NCBI GenBank assembly: GCA_964485095.1
Contig: CAZAIB010000021.1
Coordinates: 1-64,000, forward strand
DNA length: 64,000 bases
From: CAYNWT01 sp964485095
GTDB taxonomy: Bacteria; Planctomycetota; Planctomycetia; Planctomycetales; Planctomycetaceae
Direction of reading: 5' to 3'
Shown piece by piece: positions 1 to 7,794 of the stretch. Made by a program: the position numbers and the translations under genes. Every line of letters starts with the position of its first letter. The stretch's first letter is position 1. Below the pieces are notes generated by a model, which ran no database searches, was not told the DNA's origin, and was given only the letters and a program-made list of their open reading frames with translations.

Positions 1-418
1 GGCATGCTTCGTAGAACATTCGGTGAGTGGACTGCCAGCTTCTGCGGCGATATTGCTCAACGGTGACGGATGCGTTGTCAGTCTGACTGTAAGCATCATG
101 GACAATAGCCGCGTTCAGGTAGCGTGGGTCGAAGCGGTCGCCGATCAGCGAAAGTGCTGCGTCAGGAATTGATGCACCGTCCGTCAGTGTGCCTTTGGGA
201 GCAGTCCAGATTGTGCCGTCTGCCTGAGTGAAGACCAGTGGCTGGTCCAATGCCTTCAGTTGAGATTCTTCAACCGCACTAAGAGGGACCTGGCTGGGCT
301 CAAACGTCCCTGTACTCGGGGCGGACGGTTCCGCTTTGCTGTTAGTTTTTTTCTTGCCGTCGCATCCAACCAAAGTTGCGGCGAATACGGTCAGAAGAAG
401 CAGCCATCCGTGTCTCAT
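1..418 (-). CDS. DUF1353 lipoprotein (3' end outside window)
   Basis: Reading the minus strand from ATG at 418 gives about 139 residues before the window edge. The first 19 residues are a lipoprotein signal ending in the lipobox LVGC, followed by a charged low-complexity linker (KKKTNSKAEPSAPST). From about residue 70 the stretch WTAPKGTLTDGASIP, followed by YLNAAIVHDAYSQ and later FYEA, matches the DUF1353 pattern of a conserved TDGASIP and an A-x-x-HD motif. DUF1353 is best known from phage-like proteins and has no settled biochemical role. Here it is on an envelope-anchored lipoprotein. The 419-680 gap separates it from the divergent gene at 681, and I see nothing definite in that gap. Confidence 0.75.
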   Translation of the reverse strand, partial: MRHGWLLLLTVFAATLVGCDGKKKTNSKAEPSAPSTGTFEPSQVPLSAVEESQLKALDQPLVFTQADGTIWTAPKGTLTDGASIPDAALSLIGDRFDPRYLNAAIVHDAYSQTDNASVTVEQYRRRSWQSTHRMFYEAC

Positions 419-680
419 GTGTCGATCCCTCAGTGTGTTATTGGCCGCGGATGATAAAAGGTCCAGGCCCTTGTGTCTTGACTGGTTTTGCGAGATTCGC
501 GTGTGACGATCAGTGCTGGAGCGAGTCCAAACGCGGGCCAGATGCACCGCCATCCAGATCGTTCAAGAGATTCATCCCAGAAAGTGTGGAGAGCCCTCAC
601 CACATTTGCCGAGTCAAAAGTGTTTGCGTGAACATACGATACGTATTACACTGCATATCTGGCCTATCGTTGGAGAACCA

Positions 681-3602
681 ATGTTCCGAACCCGAAGAGC
701 TCGACAACGACGAATCGGATCGCCGACCCCAGAGGTCCTTGAGTCCCGCGCGCTGTTAACGACTTTTACGGTGACATCGCTGGCCGATACGGTTGCGGAC
801 GATGGTGAGCTGACGCTTCGCGAAGCGATTGAAGCTGCGTACGCAGACGAAAGCGGCTCACATCACGAAATCGTGTTCGAGAGCGGATTGAACGGGACCA
901 TCAACCTGCAATTGGGCGAACTCAATCTCAACCGATACGGGATGCCCTCGCTGAGCATTACCGGAAACGGACGCAGTAACACGACAATTGATGCCCAGGG
1001 CAACAGCGACATCTTCAGTACGCCGTACACATATAGTTCGCTCACTCTGCAATCGATGACCCTGACCAACTCGGCTGGGAACGGAGTCGAGAACACGAGT
1101 GCCTACAACTTGCTGTCCCTCAGTGACACTATCGTCACGGGCAGTGGTGGTCACGGAGTGTCCGGTAGCATCTATTCAGAGGAAGGATACATCTACACGA
1201 ACCTTAGCATCCGCGACTCCGTCATCACGGGGAACGCAGGCCGTGGGATCTTTGTTGAAGGTGCGGTCAACGCGGATGTGAACAGTTCAGTGATCTCTCA
1301 CAATTCCGGTGGAATACTGCTCCCCTCTATCAGCGGTTATGGTCCCGAAGTGACCATCGAACGCTCGTCCATTATCGACAACGCGACAACCGAAACAGGT
1401 GGCGGAATTTCAGTTGAGAAGGGCGACCTGATCGTGCAGGACAGTTTGATCTCCGGCAACGAAGCTTCGTCAGGTGGAGGAGTTTCAAAGGGAGCTTATG
1501 GTTACGCGGAAGTTTCACGCACGACAATCACCGGGAATACTGCAAGCGATGATGGTGGCGGAGTCTCTGGGGCTGTAGAACTTCACAACGTGACAATTTC
1601 AGACAACACCGCTACTCGAGGTGGTGGGATCTTCTTCCCTGGCGACCATGGCAACGTTGCGAACTCAACGATCACAGGAAACACCGCCTCCGGTGCCGGC
1701 GGAGGGATCTTTTTCAACGCTGGATACCAACGTTCCTTCCTGCCAGCCACTTTTCTATCCAGCAGTATCGTGGCGGGGAACACAGCGACAAACAACGCTC
1801 CGGACATTCTTCAGACATCGACCAGCACGGCGACGTTCACCAACAACTTCGTCGGTTCTGATGAAGGCAACAGTCTGGTCGCGACCGGATTGACTCCTGA
1901 TCCCGATGGCAACTTCGTTGGCACTCCGCAAGCTCTGCTGGACCCAAAACTAGACTCAGCCACAACGATAGGACTACAGACTGTGTTTCGTCCGCAGTCT
2001 GACAGCCCGGTCATAGGCAAGGGGGCGAACCCGCTGGACCTGGCGACCGATCAAGTGGGCCTAATGCGAAGTTTCGAAGGCGGTGTTGATATCGGCGCGG
2101 CTGAATTTACCCATAGTGCGATGGTCGTTGGTCCGGCGTCGGTCGTCGAAGGCAACAGTGGCACTCAGCAGTTGGTATTCGATGTCACGCTGATTCAACC
2201 AACTCCAGCCTTCACGGTTGATGTCGTCACCAGCAGCGGAACAGCAATCGAAGGCGACGACTTTGTACCTCATTCAGAAACACTCTCTTTTGCGGGAACG
2301 ATGGGGGAAACGCAGCAGGTTACGGTGCTGGTCAACGGCGACGCGGACCTGGAGTTCAATGAAACCGTCCTGCTGAAGTTCGAAAACATCAGTGAGACCT
2401 CAGTTGGCCTCCCGCGCGATGCGATTGGGATGATTCTGAACGACGACACCAGCAGTAGTATTCACCTCGAAGGAAAGTGGCTGGTGATCAACGGAACGGA
2501 GAACGCCGACACCTTAGAGGTGGCGTTGAACGACGGCTTCATTGATGTTGTCCTCAACGGCGGCGGCGGTTCATTCGACCCCGCCAACGTCAATAGACTG
2601 GACATATCAACCGGGGCCGCCAACGACATAATCACCATCACGGACCTCGCAGAGCCATCAACGATTCGCGCTGGTAATGGAGACGACACGGTGCGCAGCG
2701 GTCCCGGGAAGGACCGGATTTACGGCGGTTCCGGCAATGACACTCTTTCGGGCGGCGACGCGCGCGATGTTATCTTTGGTGAAGCCGGTGACGATTCAAT
2801 TTTGGGCAACGACGGTAATGATGTCCTGCGCGGCGGGGATGGTGCAGACACGCTACGCGGAAATGCTGGCGACGATCTCGCTTACGGCGATGCCGGCGAC
2901 GATTTGATTGAAGGCCAGATTGGGAACGATACGATTCGTGGCGAAGGGGGCAACGATTCCATTCGCGGTGGCGGAGGGAATGACTTACTGGGCGGCGGAG
3001 GCGGCAACGATTCTGTCAGCGGTGGAGGCGGACAGGATGTGGTGGGTGGCCAGAATGGAGCGGATCTGTTGAGTGGCGGCAGCGGTGAAGATTACATCAA
3101 CGCAGGGCAAGGTCCGGACACGCTAAGCGGTGGCACAGAAGACGACACATTGCTGGGGCGGGAAGGTAACGATGTTTTGTTGGGCGAAGGTGGAGACGAT
3201 TCCCTTATTGGCCTGACTGGTCGGGACATCTTGTACGGCGGCAATGGTCGAGACACGCTGCAAGGCCGCGCATCAGGGGACATCCTAATTGGGGGTCTGG
3301 TCACGCCACCGGAGGGAACCGCAATCCGAGAACTTCTCACTGGCGGAATCCGCAGCGAGTGGCTTTCGGGGCGCGACTACGACACCCGTGTCGCCAACAT
3401 CACAGGTCGCACCGGACAAACTGGCAATCGACTGAACAGCCACTTCCTCGTTGGCAGCGATCGGAGCGGTCAGAACGTCACCGACGATGGCGTTCCCGAC
3501 GAACTGCTGGGCGGCAGCGGATCTCTTCTAGACCTGTTCTTCGCACGAGTCGATGACGACTTGTTCGACCGGACGGATTCAGAGTTCCTCGAAAACGTCT
3601 AA
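681..3602 (+). CDS. Large secreted beta-helix / Calx-beta / RTX-repeat protein
   Basis: The start is ATG 681, with GGAG at 672-675; the frame opens further upstream, but upstream translation looks non-coding. About 973 aa. The basic N-terminus (MFRTRRARQRR) runs into VLESRALL, the motif found at the start of many planctomycete exported giant proteins (LEPR-XLL type). Residues about 40-55 carry DGELTLREAIEAA, a CSLREA-like motif. Residues about 65-435 are glycine/asparagine-rich beta-helix repeats (ITGNTAS patterns). A Calx-beta-like domain lies at about 480-587 (VVEGNSGTQQ, GDADLEFNETV). From about 667 to 870 there are many GGxGxDxLxG nonapeptides, which are calcium-binding RTX repeats. The C-terminus (LLGGSGSLLDLFFA) resembles other planctomycete RTX proteins. 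It is likely a calcium-stabilised cell-surface or secreted adhesin-like protein; the target is unknown. Confidence 0.85.
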   Translation: MFRTRRARQRRIGSPTPEVLESRALLTTFTVTSLADTVADDGELTLREAIEAAYADESGSHHEIVFESGLNGTINLQLGELNLNRYGMPSLSITGNGRSNTTIDAQGNSDIFSTPYTYSSLTLQSMTLTNSAGNGVENTSAYNLLSLSDTIVTGSGGHGVSGSIYSEEGYIYTNLSIRDSVITGNAGRGIFVEGAVNADVNSSVISHNSGGILLPSISGYGPEVTIERSSIIDNATTETGGGISVEKGDLIVQDSLISGNEASSGGGVSKGAYGYAEVSRTTITGNTASDDGGGVSGAVELHNVTISDNTATRGGGIFFPGDHGNVANSTITGNTASGAGGGIFFNAGYQRSFLPATFLSSSIVAGNTATNNAPDILQTSTSTATFTNNFVGSDEGNSLVATGLTPDPDGNFVGTPQALLDPKLDSATTIGLQTVFRPQSDSPVIGKGANPLDLATDQVGLMRSFEGGVDIGAAEFTHSAMVVGPASVVEGNSGTQQLVFDVTLIQPTPAFTVDVVTSSGTAIEGDDFVPHSETLSFAGTMGETQQVTVLVNGDADLEFNETVLLKFENISETSVGLPRDAIGMILNDDTSSSIHLEGKWLVINGTENADTLEVALNDGFIDVVLNGGGGSFDPANVNRLDISTGAANDIITITDLAEPSTIRAGNGDDTVRSGPGKDRIYGGSGNDTLSGGDARDVIFGEAGDDSILGNDGNDVLRGGDGADTLRGNAGDDLAYGDAGDDLIEGQIGNDTIRGEGGNDSIRGGGGNDLLGGGGGNDSVSGGGGQDVVGGQNGADLLSGGSGEDYINAGQGPDTLSGGTEDDTLLGREGNDVLLGEGGDDSLIGLTGRDILYGGNGRDTLQGRASGDILIGGLVTPPEGTAIRELLTGGIRSEWLSGRDYDTRVANITGRTGQTGNRLNSHFLVGSDRSGQNVTDDGVPDELLGGSGSLLDLFFARVDDDLFDRTDSEFLENV

Positions 3603-3649
3603 ATAGAACCAATCCGAAATGGGAGCGGCAAGTTGCGGAGCAACGGCAG

Positions 3650-3809
3650 GCGATAGCCTCGGACTTTAGTCCGAGGTACACAAGTCTTAGGCTGGAAGAG
3701 TCGCGGCGCGACGACAGGTGGCGAGTCTTGTCGATACACCTGTCCCTGCTCCGCGGCTTTGTGAGCCTGCTTGTCCTTTTTTCCTCGGGTTGAAACCCGA
3801 GGCTATCGC
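3650..3809. repeat. REPIN-like element: two hairpins inside 13-bp inverted ends
   Basis: The ends GCGATAGCCTCGG (3650-3662) and CCGAGGCTATCGC (3797-3809) are perfect reverse complements. Each end also forms its own hairpin: CCTCGGAC-TTTA-GTCCGAGG at 3657-3676, and CCTCGGGTT-GA-AACCCGAGG at 3783-3802. Inside lies another 8-bp inverted pair, GACAGGTG (3713-3720) and CACCTGTC (3737-3744). This layout of two inverted REP-like palindromes around a spacer resembles REPINs. It lies in the 266-bp gap between the convergent genes ending at 3602 and 3869, where it could also act as a bidirectional terminator. No transposase is nearby. Confidence 0.65.
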
Positions 3810-3868
3810 ATGTCGTCGCGTCCGCGACTGAGGAGCAGCGCTCTCTGTTTCCTGCGTCCTTCCAGTGC

Positions 3869-5263
3869 CTACGACAACAGTTCTGACACCACATCACCGG
3901 CAACATCGGTCAGCCGGTAGTCACGGCCACCGTGTCGATACGTCAGCCGTTCGTGATCGAAACCCATCAGGTGCAAAATCGTTGCGTGGAAGTCATGCAT
4001 GTGAACCGGATCCTCAACCGCGCGGAGTCCGTGTTCGTCGGTTGCTCCGTGCACGATGCCGGACTTGACCCCAGCACCAGCCATCCATGAACTAAACGCC
4101 CACGGGTGATGTTCGCGTCCCTTCGCATCAGCACTATTGTTGAACGGCGTTCGTCCGAACTCACTGGTCCACACAACCAGCGTGTCTTCCAGCATCCCAC
4201 GCTGCTTCAAATCGCGCAGCAGCGCGGCGATGGGTTGGTCCACGTTTTTCGCCAGCGAAACATGAGTCATCATGTCGCCGTGAGCGTCCCAGTTGTTAGA
4301 CGAACCAGTATCGATGAGTTCAACGAACCGAACGCCACGTTCGATCAACCGCCGAGCCGCCAGGCACTGCCAGCCAAAGCCGGTTGTCTGACCAGGCTGC
4401 AGTCCATACGAGGCGAACGTTGCTGGCGATTCCTTGCCGAAGTCGAACGCATCCGGAACCGCCATCTGCATCCCAAACGCAGTTTCGAACGACTTCAACC
4501 GCGCGGACAGTTGTGAGTCGGTTCCGCGTGCCTGAAGGTGCGCCGCGTTGAACCGACGGATCGCTGCGAGTTCCAACATTTGCCGATCCCGCGTCGTGAC
4601 CGGCTTCACGTTCGCGACCGGTTCCGCGCCCGGAACAACCAGTGTTCCCTGATGAGCGCCCGGCAGGAAGTCGCTGGCGTACACTTGCGTTCCCGCATAA
4701 GTCTGCCGCGGGGCGATCACGACGAACCCCGGCAGGTTCTGGTTCACCGTACCTAGTCCATAACTCACCCACGACCCGATGCTGGGCCGCGCGACGTTGT
4801 ACGAACCGGTGTGCATACCAAGCGTCGCGTTGTAGTGGTTCGAGTGCCCCGTGTGCATCGATCGAATCAGCGCGATGTCATCCATACAGCGGCCGACGTG
4901 CGGAAACAGTTCGCTGACTTCGGTGCCACATTCGCCGTACGGCCGGAAGCTCCATTGCGGCCGCTTCAGGTAAATGTGTTTATAGTCGTCACGTGCTTTC
5001 GTTTCCGGATGATCGAGTTCAATTTCCTTGCCGTGGTCCCGAACCAGGTTTGGCTTCGGATCGAACGTATCGACGTGCGAGACTCCACCGGTCATGAACA
5101 GAAAGATAACATTCTTCGCGCGCGGCGTGTGGTGCGGTTCTCTTTGTGCGAATGGGTCGCCTTCGGCCGCCAGTAACTGCTGCACGATACCTGGAAACAG
5201 AGCCGTCCCCGTCACTGCGGATTGCAGAAAGCATCGCCGATTTGGACTGGAGTTTCCCATCAT
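3869..5263 (-). CDS. DUF1501 family Tat-exported protein
   Basis: 464 aa from ATG at 5263. That start overlaps the stop of the upstream gene by one base (TGATG), so translation is probably coupled. The N-terminus has a Tat-like signal (NRRCFLQSAVTGTALFPG), then NVIFLFMTGGVSHVDTFDPK, the opening of DUF1501, a domain related to the alkaline-phosphatase/sulfatase fold. WTSEFGRTPF and GREHHPW are further family signatures near residues 360-390. DUF1501 proteins of planctomycetes are almost always encoded next to a PSCyt1-PSCyt2-PSD1 protein, as here. The substrate is unknown; a role in processing sulfated or complex polysaccharides is often suggested but not shown. Confidence 0.92.
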   Translation of the reverse strand: MMGNSSPNRRCFLQSAVTGTALFPGIVQQLLAAEGDPFAQREPHHTPRAKNVIFLFMTGGVSHVDTFDPKPNLVRDHGKEIELDHPETKARDDYKHIYLKRPQWSFRPYGECGTEVSELFPHVGRCMDDIALIRSMHTGHSNHYNATLGMHTGSYNVARPSIGSWVSYGLGTVNQNLPGFVVIAPRQTYAGTQVYASDFLPGAHQGTLVVPGAEPVANVKPVTTRDRQMLELAAIRRFNAAHLQARGTDSQLSARLKSFETAFGMQMAVPDAFDFGKESPATFASYGLQPGQTTGFGWQCLAARRLIERGVRFVELIDTGSSNNWDAHGDMMTHVSLAKNVDQPIAALLRDLKQRGMLEDTLVVWTSEFGRTPFNNSADAKGREHHPWAFSSWMAGAGVKSGIVHGATDEHGLRAVEDPVHMHDFHATILHLMGFDHERLTYRHGGRDYRLTDVAGDVVSELLS

Positions 5264-7557
5264 CAATCCACGTAGATGAACTCACTGCTGGCCAGCAACA
5301 CGCGAACATACGCACGTTGCTTGTCGGCCAGGCTGCCCGGATATTTGTCGAAGAACTCCTGCGCCGACTTCACTTCATTCGCGGTTGGAACGCGTTGAAA
5401 CACAACTCGAAACGCAGCAGTCAGCCACGTCTCTGTACTTGGGGCCTCCGAGCCCCAAGCAGGGTTGTCTTCGTTTTTTGGATCGCGTGGATCACGAGTG
5501 TTCGTGGATTGCGCGCCTCCCGGGACAGGCGAGTCACTGGCGATTCTCTCCAACCGTTCCGCCAAACCATTCGCCTGCTTATGAAAGAACGGATCATTCA
5601 GGAAATACAGCGCCTGTGTTGGCACCGTTGTCACCTGACGTCGACCGCTGCTGGAATTCGGGTCCGCTCCATCAAACAAAGCGAGAAACGGATGCCGCCG
5701 CTGACGTTGCACCATCAAATACGCGCTGCGTTTGCTGGTCTCGTAAACAGCGTTGAACGGCGCGTGCTGAGTGAACTTCCACGTCTCCTCTTTCGGGAAC
5801 GGATGAGCGCCACCCGGTTCCTGGTCCAGCTGACCAGACACAAACAGAAGACTGTCGCGAATCTCCTCAGCACTCAGTCGGCGCCGAGAGAACCGCGCCA
5901 GCCAACGGTTGTTTGGATCGAGTGCATCACCGCTAGACCGCTGGTACGCCTTTGTGTTCATGATCAATCGATGCAGAGTCTTCACCCGGTATCCACTCGC
6001 AACAAAGTGCGAAGCCAGCCAGTCCAACAACTCCGGATGACTCGGCGCCGCACCGCGCGAACCGAAATCGTTGGATGTCGCCACCAGACCGGTTCCAAAA
6101 TGCCACTGCCACACACGGTTCACAACAACACGAGCAAACAACGGATGCTGTGTAATCCACTCGGCCAGTTCACGCCGACCACTGCCAGCGTTTGATGGCA
6201 GTGGTTGACCGCCAAACACCGACAGCCAGCGCCGAGGAACCACATCGTCTCGCCGTTCAGGATCGCCGCCCTGCTGCAGCTGCATGTCGTGCGGTTCCTT
6301 CTCTGCGACCGCATAGGCGACCGGAATCACTGGCTTCGAACCACTCTGCTTTGCCGCCTTCGTGATCGCATCCACCTCGGTCGCCGGAACAAGCGGAACC
6401 AGGTCGTACGGCTGACTACGCGGTTCGCATCCCGGAAACGCAAACCGAGTCGAATCAAAGATGCCGGCAATCGCGTAGTAGTCTTCAGCGCTAATCGGGT
6501 CGTACTTGTGATCATGACACCGCGCGCAACCGGTGGTCAGACCGAGGAAGCTCTTGCCAAGGTTGTCGATAACATCCTCGTACAGCAGATGCAGATTGTG
6601 ATCGATGTCATGACCGAACCTCCGCGCGACGGCGAGGTAGCCGGTTGCCACAATTCCTTCCGCTTTGCGATCCTGCGGTTCCTGTGCGCGAAGAATGTCG
6701 CCGGCCAGTTGTAACTTTGTAAACGCATCGAACGGCACGTCGCGATTGAAACTGTCGATGACCCAGTTGCGGTACCGCCACGCGTGCGGCAACGGTCGGT
6801 CCGAGTTCTCCCCCGCCGTATCCGCATACCGAACCACATCCAACCAGTGCCGTCCGTAGCGAACACCGTATTCGGGCGACGCAAGCAACCGATCGACTAA
6901 CGTCTCGAACGCTGCGGCAGAGTCATCTGCGACAAACGTATCCACGTCCTTCGGCGTCGGCGGAAGTCCCGTCAAATCAAACGTCGCGCGGCGAATCAGC
7001 GTTTGCTTGTCCGCCTGATCAACGGAAGTAATACCTTGCTGCCTGAGTTTCTCATCAAGGAACCGATCAATCGCAGCAGCCGACGCCCGGCCACGAACTC
7101 TTGGCAACGGCTGGAACGCCCACCAGGACTTCGCAGCCTCCACGCTCATCCCGCCAATCGATTCGACGGACTCGCGAGGATCCGGTGCCCCCATCCGCAC
7201 CCACTTTTCGAGTGCATCGATTTCCGCCTCACTCAGCTTCCCGCCTGCGTCAGGCGGCGGCATCTGCAGATCGGTGTCGTGATACCGAACCGCCTGCATC
7301 AACAACGACTCATCCGGTTTCCTCGGCGCAACGGCCGGCCCGGTGTCGCCACCCGTCTGCCACCCCGCGCGTGTGTCGAGTTTTAATCCACCGCGAGAAT
7401 TGGCTCCCGCGTGGCACTTATAACAGTGCGTCACCAGGATCGGACGAACTTGTTTTTCGAAGAACGCATCGTCCTGAGCACGGGCCGGAGTAACCAGCCA
7501 GACGCACATCGAGACACCAGTCAGAAATCCGATTGACGCGCGAACAATGCTCATCAC
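5263..7557 (-). CDS. PSCyt1-PSCyt2-PSD1 (DUF1549/DUF1553) cytochrome-like protein
   Basis: 764 aa with a signal peptide (residues 1-27, ending PARAQ). PSCyt1 begins at about residue 30 with the haem-binding motif CYKCH. PSCyt2/DUF1549 follows at about 165-370 (DLTGLPPTP, PYGRHWLDVVRYADT-type signature) and holds a second CARCH motif at about residue 345. PSD1/DUF1553 fills the C-terminal half (LAEWITQHPLFARVVVNRVW). The family is largely planctomycete-specific and periplasmic, with c-type haem inferred from the two CxxCH motifs. It is the first gene of a two-gene operon with the DUF1501 gene. A proline/asparagine-rich insert near residues 680-710 is encoded around a perfect palindrome (5438-5459) and looks unlike the rest of the domain. 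Confidence 0.93.
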   Translation of the reverse strand: MMSIVRASIGFLTGVSMCVWLVTPARAQDDAFFEKQVRPILVTHCYKCHAGANSRGGLKLDTRAGWQTGGDTGPAVAPRKPDESLLMQAVRYHDTDLQMPPPDAGGKLSEAEIDALEKWVRMGAPDPRESVESIGGMSVEAAKSWWAFQPLPRVRGRASAAAIDRFLDEKLRQQGITSVDQADKQTLIRRATFDLTGLPPTPKDVDTFVADDSAAAFETLVDRLLASPEYGVRYGRHWLDVVRYADTAGENSDRPLPHAWRYRNWVIDSFNRDVPFDAFTKLQLAGDILRAQEPQDRKAEGIVATGYLAVARRFGHDIDHNLHLLYEDVIDNLGKSFLGLTTGCARCHDHKYDPISAEDYYAIAGIFDSTRFAFPGCEPRSQPYDLVPLVPATEVDAITKAAKQSGSKPVIPVAYAVAEKEPHDMQLQQGGDPERRDDVVPRRWLSVFGGQPLPSNAGSGRRELAEWITQHPLFARVVVNRVWQWHFGTGLVATSNDFGSRGAAPSHPELLDWLASHFVASGYRVKTLHRLIMNTKAYQRSSGDALDPNNRWLARFSRRRLSAEEIRDSLLFVSGQLDQEPGGAHPFPKEETWKFTQHAPFNAVYETSKRSAYLMVQRQRRHPFLALFDGADPNSSSGRRQVTTVPTQALYFLNDPFFHKQANGLAERLERIASDSPVPGGAQSTNTRDPRDPKNEDNPAWGSEAPSTETWLTAAFRVVFQRVPTANEVKSAQEFFDKYPGSLADKQRAYVRVLLASSEFIYVD
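5438..5459. repeat. Palindrome inside the PSD1 coding sequence
   Basis: CTTGGGGC (5438-5445), loop CTCCGA (5446-5451) and GCCCCAAG (5452-5459) form a perfect 8-bp stem. It lies in frame in the PSD1 gene, in a part translated on the minus strand as NEDNPAWGSEAPSTET, a low-complexity linker between conserved blocks. The stem resembles dispersed REP-like palindromes. In-frame insertion is inferred, not shown. Confidence 0.5.
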
Positions 7558-7626
7558 ATCAGTATAACGCCCGACTCACAGGAAGGGGGAAGACATCATG
7601 CCTACACCTGAAAACGACAGATCGAG

Positions 7627-7794
7627 AATCCCTCGAAGTTGACAGGTATTGGAGCACCAAATCACACTATCGGTGTTAGTGTTCCCAAGGTCGCTGTCCG
7701 TCGCGGGGCAAATAGACTCGCGCACATAGCGAACGGGTGATGATGCTTCGACGCTGACCCAAGCCAGATCTTTCTAGCTGGAAGGACACCGCAG
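7627..7794 (+). promoter_or_regulatory. Conserved upstream region of the first duplicated gene
   Basis: Two blocks are shared with the region before the second copy (9444-9584): about 7627-7680, containing TTGACA at 7639-7644 and a partial inverted pair GCACC/GGTGT, and about 7743-7794, ending in GGAAGGA plus a 9-base spacer before the ATG. The GGAAGGA is a good ribosome binding site. TTGACA could be a -35 box, but I see no convincing -10 at the usual distance. Confidence 0.45.

Noticed and set aside
2680..3290. Short-period DNA repeat array at the RTX region
   Set aside because: The repetition is at protein level (GGxGxDxLxG) with varied codons, so it is part of the coding gene rather than a separate DNA repeat.
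5146..6195. 349-codon open frame on the plus strand
   Set aside because: Antisense to the PSD1 and DUF1501 genes, with Arg/Ser-rich translation and no domain resemblance.
7639..7667. TTGACA as a sigma-70 promoter
   Set aside because: The box is conserved between the duplicated genes, but no -10 hexamer lies 16-18 bases downstream, so it is kept only as part of a conserved region.
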